From an uncultured Eubacteriales bacterium (GTDB lineage Bacteria > Bacillota > Clostridia > Oscillospirales > CAG-382): DNA of 7,991 nucleotides. The position numbers and the translations under genes were made by a program. The notes below the pieces were generated by a model. That model worked only from the letters and a program-made list of their open reading frames with translations, ran no database searches and was not told the DNA's origin. The stretch spans positions 1-7,991 of the forward strand of contig CAKSCN010000119.1 of assembly GCA_934444485.1 (NCBI GenBank), written 5' to 3'. Below, in pieces: positions 1 to 5,441 of this stretch; position 1 is the stretch's first letter, and the number at the start of each line of letters is the position of its first letter.

Positions 1-124
1 GGCGAAATGCGGAGGCTGTATCAGAGGCTGTGTAAGTATGCTCGAGAAAAAGGGCGGCTGTATGGAGGGACGCTTTAAGGAACCGCTCCGTACACGCAAA
101 AAGCCGTGGAAGATGGACAGATAA
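1..124 (+). CDS. C-terminal fragment of a QueG-like iron-sulfur protein
   Basis: A reading frame open from the left edge (first full codon at base 2) ends at TAA 122-124 and gives about 40 residues. It contains C-x2-C-x3-C (residues 3, 6 and 10 of the fragment), then a MLEKKG stretch, an RF pair, and a basic tail ending near PWKMDR. This matches, in order and spacing, the tail of the protein two genes downstream (1048-2025), where C-x3-C-x3-C is followed by HLEKEG, KRF and a DWKL segment. I therefore read it as the last part of a third member of the same family, with its second-cluster cysteines visible. The stop lies 12 bases before the next start, so the genes are probably co-transcribed. 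The N-terminal two thirds, including the main ferredoxin-type motif, lie outside the window. The family call rests on this short similarity alone. Confidence 0.6.
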   Translation, partial: AKCGGCIRGCVSMLEKKGGCMEGRFKEPLRTRKKPWKMDR

Positions 125-136
125 GGGGGATGAAAG

Positions 137-1048
137 GTGTTTAATTCCGAATATATAAAGAAAAAGGCGCACGAATTCGGCGCAACGCTTTGCGGTATCG
201 GAGATATAAGATATTACGACGGAGACGCCCCTCAGCGAAATCCTCTCTCGATACTTCCTCACGCAAAGTGTATAATAGGACTTGGAGTGAGAGTGCCGAG
301 CGGTATTTACAGATCGCTTGAAAACGGCAACGCTCTCTATACTTATCCCACACTCGGCGTAAAAAGCATAGACGAGGAATATGCCGAGGTGCTTCTTCTG
401 AGAATGGCGGGAGTCATAGAGAACGAGGGTTACGACGCCTGCGTGCAAAGGTACATACCCGGAATAAGAATTCAAGGCGACAAAACAACAAACCCCGAGG
501 TAAGCGATACCTATGAGCTTAAATACGCCTCCGCCGTCGAACCGGGGAAACCCGTACCCGACGTCATAATCGACTACGAAAAAGCGGCGTGGGTCTGCGG
601 ACTCGGCGAAAAGGGACTTCACGGCAAGGTGATAACGAAAAACAACTTCACCTTCATGCGCTGGAGCTTCATTATAACCGACGCTCCCCTTGAATGCGAC
701 GAACCGTTTTCCGAGCGTATGTGCGACGGTTGCGGAGAGTGCATAAAAGCCTGTCCGGGTCATGCTATCGATGAAAACGGACTCGATACATGGCAGTGTT
801 CCGTATACTATAAAGGCGCACATAAATCAAACCCGTATATTACCGAGAATTTCTTGAAAGGCAACCCCGAAAGAGAAGCAATTCTCAACGGTGAGAAGCG
901 TTTCAACGCCGAAAGCGCACGTGAAATCTACCCCGAGCTTGATTTTCTGCCCAAAACGCAGTACGGCTATGTCGCTTGTCTTTGCGGTAAGAAATGTGAG
1001 CTTGCGTGCCGTAATCACATTAAGGCGAAAAAGGAGGCGGCAAAGTGA
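137..1048 (+). CDS. QueG-like / reductive-dehalogenase-like 4Fe-4S protein, first full copy
   Basis: This 303-residue cytoplasmic protein has an N-terminal alpha/beta domain (about 1-185) and a C-terminal two-cluster iron-sulfur region. Cysteines 196, 199, 202 and 206 (206 followed by Pro) form a classic C-x2-C-x2-C-x3-CP motif. Cys221 and the group 281/283/287/291 complete the eight-cysteine set known in epoxyqueuosine reductase (QueG), plus one extra. The stretch around 151-164 (CGLGEKGLHGK) matches the AGLG-x2-GK segment of QueG and reductive dehalogenases, and Asp146 lies just before it. The GRDYH-type motif I expect in true QueG is absent, so I do not assign the queuosine step; cobalamin use is only possible. 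The start is GTG 137, with an AAGGGGG ribosome site at 123-129. An ATG at 130 is in another frame and stops after four codons. There is no signal peptide or membrane segment. Its stop overlaps the next start by one base. Confidence 0.8.
   Translation: MFNSEYIKKKAHEFGATLCGIGDIRYYDGDAPQRNPLSILPHAKCIIGLGVRVPSGIYRSLENGNALYTYPTLGVKSIDEEYAEVLLLRMAGVIENEGYDACVQRYIPGIRIQGDKTTNPEVSDTYELKYASAVEPGKPVPDVIIDYEKAAWVCGLGEKGLHGKVITKNNFTFMRWSFIITDAPLECDEPFSERMCDGCGECIKACPGHAIDENGLDTWQCSVYYKGAHKSNPYITENFLKGNPEREAILNGEKRFNAESAREIYPELDFLPKTQYGYVACLCGKKCELACRNHIKAKKEAAK
1031..1037 (+). promoter_or_regulatory. Internal ribosome binding site deciding the second 4Fe-4S gene start
   Basis: AAGGAGG lies inside the last codons of the upstream gene. 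It is 7 bases before GTG 1045 and 10 bases before ATG 1048, and both starts are in frame. The ATG shares one base with the upstream TGA (TGATG), the usual layout for translational coupling. Confidence 0.7.
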
Positions 1049-2025
1049 TGACAAACACGAATGCATTAAGAGAGCGCATAATCGAGACAGCGAAAAAATG
1101 CGGAGCGGATATTGTCGGCTTTGCGCCTGCTAACCGCTTTGGTGCGGATGACCCTGTTTTCCGCATTTTTCCCGAGACAAAAACCGTGATAGGACTTCTT
1201 TTCAGAGTGCTCAGAGGCGCATACAGAACGGTAGAAGAGGGAACCACCTACTATCAGTATACGACAATGGGAGTCGAAAACCTCGAAGAAATCGTAATGC
1301 CCATGGCGCAGATAAGAGTGTGCGACATCATTGAGAACGAGGGCTACTGTACATTGCCGCAGAAGCGTTTTCAGACAATCATGGAAGCCGCTGACAGTAC
1401 AAACCCCGAGGTCGATTACCGTGAGATATACCGAGGAAACGACAAAGAGGTGCAGATGAATTTTGAGGACGCCGCCGTTAAATGCGGACTCGGCGAGCTT
1501 GGTTTTTCGGGACGTCTGCTCACCGACGAATTCGGTCCTTTCGTAAGATATTGCTTTATCCTTACCGACGCCGAGTTTGAACCGACACCGCTTGAGAAAC
1601 CTCACCTTTGCGATAACTGCCGTGAGTGTGAGAACGCCTGCCACGGTCACGCAATACGTGAGGACGGAAGCCTTGACGAGTGGCGGTGCGCCGTATACTA
1701 CAACGGTGCAAACGGCAGTAAGAACCCATTCATGCCGCCCGAGGCACTCTCGGATTTTGACGACAGACTCGAGATAATCGCCGGAGAAGCAAAGATAACG
1801 ACCGAAAAGGCAAAGAAAATACTTGATTCTCTTTTCTACTATCCGCCCGTCAAGCACTCGCTCCGTTCGAGTATCTGCGGACGTGCCTGCGACAGAGCGT
1901 GCTACATTCACCTTGAAAAGGAGGGAAAGCTGACAAAACGCTTTGCACACAAGTTCAGAGAGGGCGAGGATTGGAAGCTTTCAACGGAGCAGTTTGAGAA
2001 TTACAAGCCCGGAAAGAATAATTGA
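1048..2025 (+). CDS. QueG-like 4Fe-4S protein, second full copy
   Basis: This 325-residue paralogue of the preceding gene is clearly diverged. Shared landmarks include an IENEGY segment (95-100), TNPEV (118-122), CGLGELG (146-152), Cys188/191/194/198, Cys214 in a W-R-C-x-V-Y-Y-x-G context, and Cys277/281/285, giving eight cysteines in QueG-like spacing. The proline that normally follows the fourth ferredoxin cysteine is His199 here. Asn138 stands where the first copy has Asp146. It carries an extra C-terminal tail of about 35 residues with basic and aromatic residues, echoed by the fragment at the left edge but missing from the first copy. It is probably a soluble two-cluster redox protein of unknown substrate. 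Start ATG 1048 is chosen; GTG 1045 adds one residue. It is coupled to the upstream gene through a one-base overlap. Confidence 0.8.
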   Translation: MTNTNALRERIIETAKKCGADIVGFAPANRFGADDPVFRIFPETKTVIGLLFRVLRGAYRTVEEGTTYYQYTTMGVENLEEIVMPMAQIRVCDIIENEGYCTLPQKRFQTIMEAADSTNPEVDYREIYRGNDKEVQMNFEDAAVKCGLGELGFSGRLLTDEFGPFVRYCFILTDAEFEPTPLEKPHLCDNCRECENACHGHAIREDGSLDEWRCAVYYNGANGSKNPFMPPEALSDFDDRLEIIAGEAKITTEKAKKILDSLFYYPPVKHSLRSSICGRACDRACYIHLEKEGKLTKRFAHKFREGEDWKLSTEQFENYKPGKNN

Positions 2026-2068
2026 GACCTGTGCGTGCATATGTATTTGCATAAATGAATTTTAGGGA

Positions 2069-3169
2069 ATGGTAAATGTGACGATACCGAATGTGTCACC
2101 GCAGCTGTTTAAGTTGTCACCGTTCAGCAATACCTATGCCGATAAATACACGCCGGATATGATAAGAAAAGCATACTCATTCACGGACGAATACGGCGGT
2201 GACGGAATAACTGTTGCCGTCGTTACCGCTTTTGCAAACGTTCATATAGAAAACGACCTGCGTGAGTTTTCAGCCGCCTTCGGCTTGCCCGAACCGAATT
2301 TGCAAATAGTCAGAACCTCGCAAAAGGTAAATCCCGAGGCGGCGTGGAACAGGGAAGCGGCGCTTGACATAGAGTGGCTGCACGCCTCGGCACCCAAAGC
2401 GAAGCTTGTTCTGATAACGCCTGACAGCGCAATTCTCGAAAACCTCATGGAGTGCGTTGTCCTGGCAAAGGAGTATTCGGCGGATGTTGTCTCGCTGAGC
2501 TTCGGACTTCACGAAAAATATGTAAAGACGTTCTACGAGGATAAACTCTCCGACGATATCGTATATTTTGCCGCCGCAGGCGATCTTCCCGGTCAGTGCC
2601 TGTATCCTGCGTCGTCGCCTTTGTTTGCGGGTGTCGGCGGAACGGCACTTGATATAAACGAAAACGGAGAGAGAACCTCCGTCGAGTCTGCATGGGAAAA
2701 CGGCGGAGGCGGTGCAAGCTCTGTGTTTTCGATACCCGATTATCAGAACGCTTTCAGACCGATATCGTTTATGTCGCAGAGCATGAGAGCTATGCCCGAC
2801 GTCAGCTTTTTCGCCTCCGGCGCTTCGGGTGCGGCGGTCTACTTTACCTCGCAAAGACTTTCCGAGTCCGGGTGGATATCCGCCGACGGCACAAGCCTCG
2901 GAACTCCCGTGTGGGCAGGAATTGCGGCAATGTGTCTTGAGGCGTCCGGCGGAGCGCTGCGCGGGCATGACCGCTTTATGCATTTTCTGTATGAGCTTGC
3001 CGGTACGACCGCATACAGCAACGTCGGCGGAAGCTATACCGATATAGTCACCGGCGGAAACGGAGTCTTTTATGCCTCCAAAGGCTTTGACTTTTGCACG
3101 GGACTCGGTTCGCCGGTGGTTAAGAATATTTTGACCGCCGCAAAAAAGCTTCGCAGCAGCGGAACGTGA
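2069..3169 (+). CDS. Sedolisin-family (S53) serine-carboxyl peptidase lacking propeptide
   Basis: This 366-residue protein carries the full sedolisin catalytic set: Glu96 and Asp100 in E-A-A-L-D, the oxyanion Asp172 in A-A-G-D, and the nucleophile Ser276 in GTSLGTP. The calcium site of the family is also recognisable, with D325-I326 after YT, a G-G-N-G loop at 329-332, and Asp341 in GFDFCTGLGSP. Sedolisins are acid-active endopeptidases, normally secreted with a propeptide of about 150-200 residues that is cleaved off. Here the protein starts about 25 residues before the catalytic fold (YTPDMIRKAY), with no signal peptide and no propeptide, so it may act in the cytosol or need another export route. 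The start is uncertain. ATG 2069 has AGGGA directly against it, whereas GTG 2078 (codon 4) has the same AGGGA about 9 bases upstream, a more normal spacing. It lies 43 bases after the iron-sulfur genes and may share their transcript. Confidence 0.88.
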   Translation: MVNVTIPNVSPQLFKLSPFSNTYADKYTPDMIRKAYSFTDEYGGDGITVAVVTAFANVHIENDLREFSAAFGLPEPNLQIVRTSQKVNPEAAWNREAALDIEWLHASAPKAKLVLITPDSAILENLMECVVLAKEYSADVVSLSFGLHEKYVKTFYEDKLSDDIVYFAAAGDLPGQCLYPASSPLFAGVGGTALDINENGERTSVESAWENGGGGASSVFSIPDYQNAFRPISFMSQSMRAMPDVSFFASGASGAAVYFTSQRLSESGWISADGTSLGTPVWAGIAAMCLEASGGALRGHDRFMHFLYELAGTTAYSNVGGSYTDIVTGGNGVFYASKGFDFCTGLGSPVVKNILTAAKKLRSSGT

Positions 3170-3172
3170 GCG

Positions 3173-3925
3173 TTATCCGAGCTCAATGTAATCAGACGAA
3201 GCAAAGCCTATTATTCCGTCGTATTCGACGCAGTACCATTCGCCCGTTTGGCAGAATACGAGAAGCGTTGCGCCGTTCGGAGCCTGACCGATTACCTTTG
3301 CGGACATCGACGGTCTTTCCCTTATGTTGAGCCTGCCTCCCTCGGTGCGGACCGTACCCTCTCTGTTGTCAATGGGAGTCTGCGCTTCGACAAACGGTAT
3401 GCCGAAGTATTCAGCAAGTCCCTGAACGAGGTTCTTTGCTATGGCGTCAATGTTGGCTTTTATCCATGCCTCGTCCTGTTCGTTGTCGTGATAAGCAAGC
3501 TCCGCAAGTACAGACGGCGCTCTTGTGCGTGTCACCTCGGCAAGTGCCGTCGTCGGCATGATTTTGACAAGGGACGGCGTCGGATAAATGCTCTGGTAGT
3601 TGTCTGCAAGAACCGTTGCGGCACGTTTTCCGTTTCTGCTTCTGGTGTAGTAGTAGAAGTCCGCACCCTGCAAAACTCCGGCAAGGTTTTCGGGGGAAGC
3701 GTTGGAGTGGAGAGCGAGATGAAGGTCGTAGTTTCCGCTGTTCGACTGGGAGATTATGCTCGATACGCTGTCCGACGGACTGTTTCTGGTGTACCCGATG
3801 CCCGTTGAGTCGAGATAGGGGATCATGGCGTCGGCGATAAGGTTCATGTAGTACTCTTCACTGCCGTCGCCGCTTCTGTAGATGTTGTACTCCTGTGTTG
3901 AGGGGCTTAAGTATATTGTCGGCAT
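3173..3925 (-). CDS. N-acetylmuramoyl-L-alanine amidase (amidase_3) with C-terminal SH3 domain
   Basis: This 250-residue protein should cut the lactyl-L-alanine bond in peptidoglycan. The amidase_3 fold spans about 3-176: a V/IYLSP first strand, zinc-ligand Glu23 in the E-E-Y-Y-M-N-L-I-A helix, His73 in LALHSNAS (the usual S-I-H-x-N-A), and catalytic Glu142 in SVLAELAYHDN. The first zinc His, normally in D-P-G-H-G-G, is replaced by S-P-S-T-Q with Thr10 at the His place. I believe related clostridial proteins share this S-P-S-x-Q variant, from memory. Residues 189-250 form a bacterial SH3 domain (GRLNIRERPS ... GEWYCVEY ... GFASSDYIEL), which usually binds cell wall. No signal peptide is present, so release may need lysis, a holin or sporulation. 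The start is ATG 3925, preceded by AAGGAGG; the frame extends further upstream but without a comparable site. It is convergent with the sedolisin and divergent from bioY. Confidence 0.85.
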   Translation of the reverse strand: MPTIYLSPSTQEYNIYRSGDGSEEYYMNLIADAMIPYLDSTGIGYTRNSPSDSVSSIISQSNSGNYDLHLALHSNASPENLAGVLQGADFYYYTRSRNGKRAATVLADNYQSIYPTPSLVKIMPTTALAEVTRTRAPSVLAELAYHDNEQDEAWIKANIDAIAKNLVQGLAEYFGIPFVEAQTPIDNREGTVRTEGGRLNIRERPSMSAKVIGQAPNGATLLVFCQTGEWYCVEYDGIIGFASSDYIELG

Positions 3926-3933
3926 TGACAAAT

Positions 3934-3940
3934 CCTCCTT
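3934..3940 (-). promoter_or_regulatory. Ribosome binding site fixing the amidase start
   Basis: On the - strand this reads AAGGAGG, 8 bases before ATG 3925. The frame stays open to 4036, but a start there would add 37 residues that do not fit the family and would place this strong site inside the gene. Confidence 0.8.
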
Positions 3941-3973
3941 GTGTAAAGTTATTGCATAGTATGCTCGCCGGGC

Positions 3974-4002
3974 ATTTTGTGTTAAAACACCGTAACTGTA
4001 AA
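3974..4002 (-). promoter_or_regulatory. Candidate sigma-A promoter for the amidase
   Basis: On the - strand, TTTACA (4002-3997) and CAAAAT (3979-3974) are separated by exactly 17 bases and match the -35 and -10 consensus at 5/6 and 4/6. Transcription would start near 3967 and give a leader of about 40 bases before ATG 3925. The inverted repeat at 3986-4010 overlaps the -35 and spacer. The match is moderate and AT-rich intergenic DNA yields such pairs by chance. Confidence 0.3.
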
Positions 4003-4019
4003 GCGGTGTTAATTTTTTT
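3986..4019 (+). promoter_or_regulatory. Perfect 7-bp inverted repeat with T-tract: operator or terminator
   Basis: AACACCG (3986-3992) and CGGTGTT (4004-4010) are perfect inverted copies around an 11-base loop, followed by AA and seven T (4013-4019). Read on the + strand it looks like an intrinsic terminator, but no + strand gene ends just before it; the nearest is the sedolisin, 817 bases upstream across the antisense of the amidase. Read as DNA, it could be a repressor operator placed between two divergent genes. A further GTGTT-AA-AACAC palindrome (3979-3990) shares the left arm. The sequence does not match the BirA operator pattern as I know it (TTGTTAAC and its mirror). The repeat is certain; its role is not. 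Confidence 0.5.
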
Positions 4020-4050
4020 ACAAAAACCGATAGCATACGAAACAGATGCG

Positions 4051-4059
4051 TGATACAAT
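4051..4059 (+). promoter_or_regulatory. Candidate extended -10 promoter for bioY
   Basis: TGATACAAT fits the extended -10 form TG-n-TATAAT with one mismatch in the hexamer. No convincing -35 lies 16-18 bases upstream, which extended -10 promoters can tolerate. The leader to ATG 4120 would be about 54 bases. A perfect TATAAT at 4084-4089 is an alternative -10 with a leader of about 25 bases, but it also lacks a -35. Confidence 0.35.
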
Positions 4060-4119
4060 GTACTCATAATAGGGGAGTGTTTGTATAATCATTTCTTTTT
4101 CTGTAACGGAGGACATAAA

Positions 4120-4680
4120 ATGAAATCACAAAACATGAAAATGTGCATTCTTGCCGCACTTTTTGCAGCATTTACCGCAATACTTTCGCAGGTGGCGTTT
4201 CCCGTGCCGTTTATCACCGGAAACATACCGTTCTCTCTCGGCCTTCTTGCCGTGCTCATTACCTCGGGTGTCCTCGGCGGCGTGTGGGGAACGGCAAGCA
4301 TCGCCGTCTATATCGCACTCGGCTGTGTGGGAGTACCGGTGTTTGCCAATTTCAGAGCGGCGGAAGCTCTTGTCGGTGCAACGGGCGGATATATCGTCGG
4401 CTACCTTTTCTGCGCTCTCGTCGTGGGCTTTGTCACCGACAGAAGAAAGGGAGCGTCGTATGCTGCAAATGTTCTTGCCATGGTTGTCGGCACTGCGGTG
4501 TGCTATGCCTTCGGAACCATCTGGTATTCGATTTATGCCGGCATCCCGTTTGCCGCAGCGCTTTCCGCAGCGGTTGTACCGTTTATACCGCTTGACCTCG
4601 TGAAAATCTTCGCTTCGGCGTACCTTGTGAAAAAGCTTCGCAGACTGACGTCAAAGCACCTCGTACACGCCGTTATATGA
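4120..4680 (+). CDS. bioY: Biotin ECF transporter S component BioY
   Basis: This 186-residue integral membrane protein has about six hydrophobic segments (roughly 8-26, 36-55, 58-72, 85-106, 115-138 and 145-170). Family landmarks are ALGCVGVPVFANF (66-78), the G-A-T-G-G-Y-I-V-G-Y segment (86-95; usually G-P-T-G-G-Y), and I-P-x-D-L-V-K (156-162), matching the BioY C-terminal helix. BioY binds biotin in the membrane and is energised by the shared EcfA/EcfA'/EcfT module, which is not encoded here, as is common in Firmicutes. No biotin synthesis genes are adjacent, which fits a scavenging role. The start is ATG 4120 with GGAGG 8 bases upstream; the frame could run back to a TTG at 4081 but gains nothing BioY-like. 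Two deviations, A87 for Pro and L158 for the usual Gly, do not look disabling. It is followed after 41 bases by the unknown operon. Confidence 0.9.
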   Translation: MKSQNMKMCILAALFAAFTAILSQVAFPVPFITGNIPFSLGLLAVLITSGVLGGVWGTASIAVYIALGCVGVPVFANFRAAEALVGATGGYIVGYLFCALVVGFVTDRRKGASYAANVLAMVVGTAVCYAFGTIWYSIYAGIPFAAALSAAVVPFIPLDLVKIFASAYLVKKLRRLTSKHLVHAVI

Positions 4681-4721
4681 CCGCTTTGTGCGCCTTTTGC
4701 GTGTGCAGAAAGGGAGAATAA

Positions 4722-5420
4722 ATGATTGAAAACGAAAAGGACAATGAAAAGAGTCTCGGACTTTCGCTGTTTTCCGACTCGAACGGCGGAGAAAAGCTTA
4801 CCTTCGTAAGCACCAGAAACGAAGAGCTTCCGTATCTCGTAATGCCGTCCGAGCTTGCTGAGTGTTCGGAAAAGTACGGCTATCCGCTCACTGATTTTGA
4901 AGCGCAGGATATCGCCGAAAGTATATCCGAAACCGCCGATTTTTACGACCTCTTCATAAATGCCGAAATGGTCGAGGACTCAGTGAAAATGTGTTCGCTT
5001 CTCCATGTCGATACGGCTCTTTATAAGGGCGGCGAGGTCGATTTCAGCATGATAGAGCAGTACAGCATTCTTCAGGCCCGTGTGCATGAGGTTATAGACC
5101 TCTATATGCCGCTTTTGGACAGCGAACTCAAGGTTTTTCTCGGCTTTGAAAAGTGCGAGGACTTCGACGACGAGTATAAGGATATGCTTCTGAATATAAT
5201 CACCGATATGCTCGAATCGAATTCCGGTGTTTATAAGGAGTATTCGCCGTATGAGGCGGCGTACCTGTTCTTCACCGCTCTCAAGCTTCGCTATAAGGAC
5301 GAAATAGAGGAATACCTCGAATACAGAGACCGCAAGGTGAAACCGGGACACTCGCTTTCTGACGTTGCCGACCGTGTCTTTGAAATGTATGCTAACCTCT
5401 CGGGTGAGGAATACGAGTAA
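4722..5420 (+). CDS. Acidic helical protein of unknown function, first gene of the trio
   Basis: I do not securely recognise this 232-residue protein. It is rich in Asp, Glu and Tyr and clearly acidic, with no signal peptide, membrane segment or catalytic motif. A lysine- and glutamate-rich start (1-12) is followed by a segment around 39-66 (VMPSELAECSEKYGYPLTDFEA continuing into an IAE helix). This faintly recalls the start of the small DUF6323 family, in which a Cys-x-x-K-x-G-x-x-L-T pattern precedes an acidic helix; that is memory-based and weak. From 115 onward it looks largely alpha-helical, with an acidic patch at 145-154 and a charged helix at 186-205. The start is ATG 4722 with AGGGAG upstream at 4711-4716. 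It sits 21 bases before the next gene and almost certainly shares its transcript; it may also be read from the bioY promoter, 41 bases upstream, since no terminator lies between. Confidence 0.75.
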   Translation: MIENEKDNEKSLGLSLFSDSNGGEKLTFVSTRNEELPYLVMPSELAECSEKYGYPLTDFEAQDIAESISETADFYDLFINAEMVEDSVKMCSLLHVDTALYKGGEVDFSMIEQYSILQARVHEVIDLYMPLLDSELKVFLGFEKCEDFDDEYKDMLLNIITDMLESNSGVYKEYSPYEAAYLFFTALKLRYKDEIEEYLEYRDRKVKPGHSLSDVADRVFEMYANLSGEEYE

Positions 5421-5441
5421 TACCGCTTTTACGGAGGAAAT

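Noticed and set aside
12..31. Direct repeat GAGGCTGT at 12-19 and 24-31.
   Set aside because: It encodes the G-C residues of the repeated cysteine motif and is explained by the protein sequence.
1066..1950. Long open frame of 294 codons on the - strand opposite the second iron-sulfur gene.
   Set aside because: The + strand frame carries eight ordered cysteines and a coupled start, while the - strand protein has no recognisable motif. It is a shadow frame caused by codon bias.
2022..2055. TTGAGA over the stop of the second iron-sulfur gene, with AT-rich sequence and a repeated TGCATA (2036-2041, 2048-2053), as a sedolisin promoter or operator.
   Set aside because: No acceptable -10 lies 16-18 bases downstream, and two 6-base repeats are too short to call a site.
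2270..2983. Open frame of 237 codons on the - strand across the sedolisin.
   Set aside because: The sedolisin on the + strand is complete with catalytic residues. The opposite frame is Arg/Ser-rich and without family features.
3957..3963. CATACTA on the - strand upstream of the amidase, resembling the -10 of sporulation sigma-G or sigma-E promoters.
   Set aside because: No matching -35 element is present at 16-18 bases upstream, and a 7-base match is easily found by chance.
4033..4059. GCATA and GATACAAT upstream of bioY as a possible sigma-E promoter.
   Set aside because: The spacing between ATA and the -10 is 14 bases, shorter than the usual 16-18, and the first base of the -10 is G rather than C. 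The extended -10 reading is simpler.
3926..4119. Riboswitch in the bioY leader.
   Set aside because: No thiamine, cobalamin or other riboswitch core is recognisable, no biotin riboswitch is known to me, and the leader after the candidate promoter is only about 54 bases.
4680..4722. CGC-CTTTT-GCG hairpin between bioY and the unknown operon as a terminator.
   Set aside because: The stem is three base pairs and no T-tract follows.
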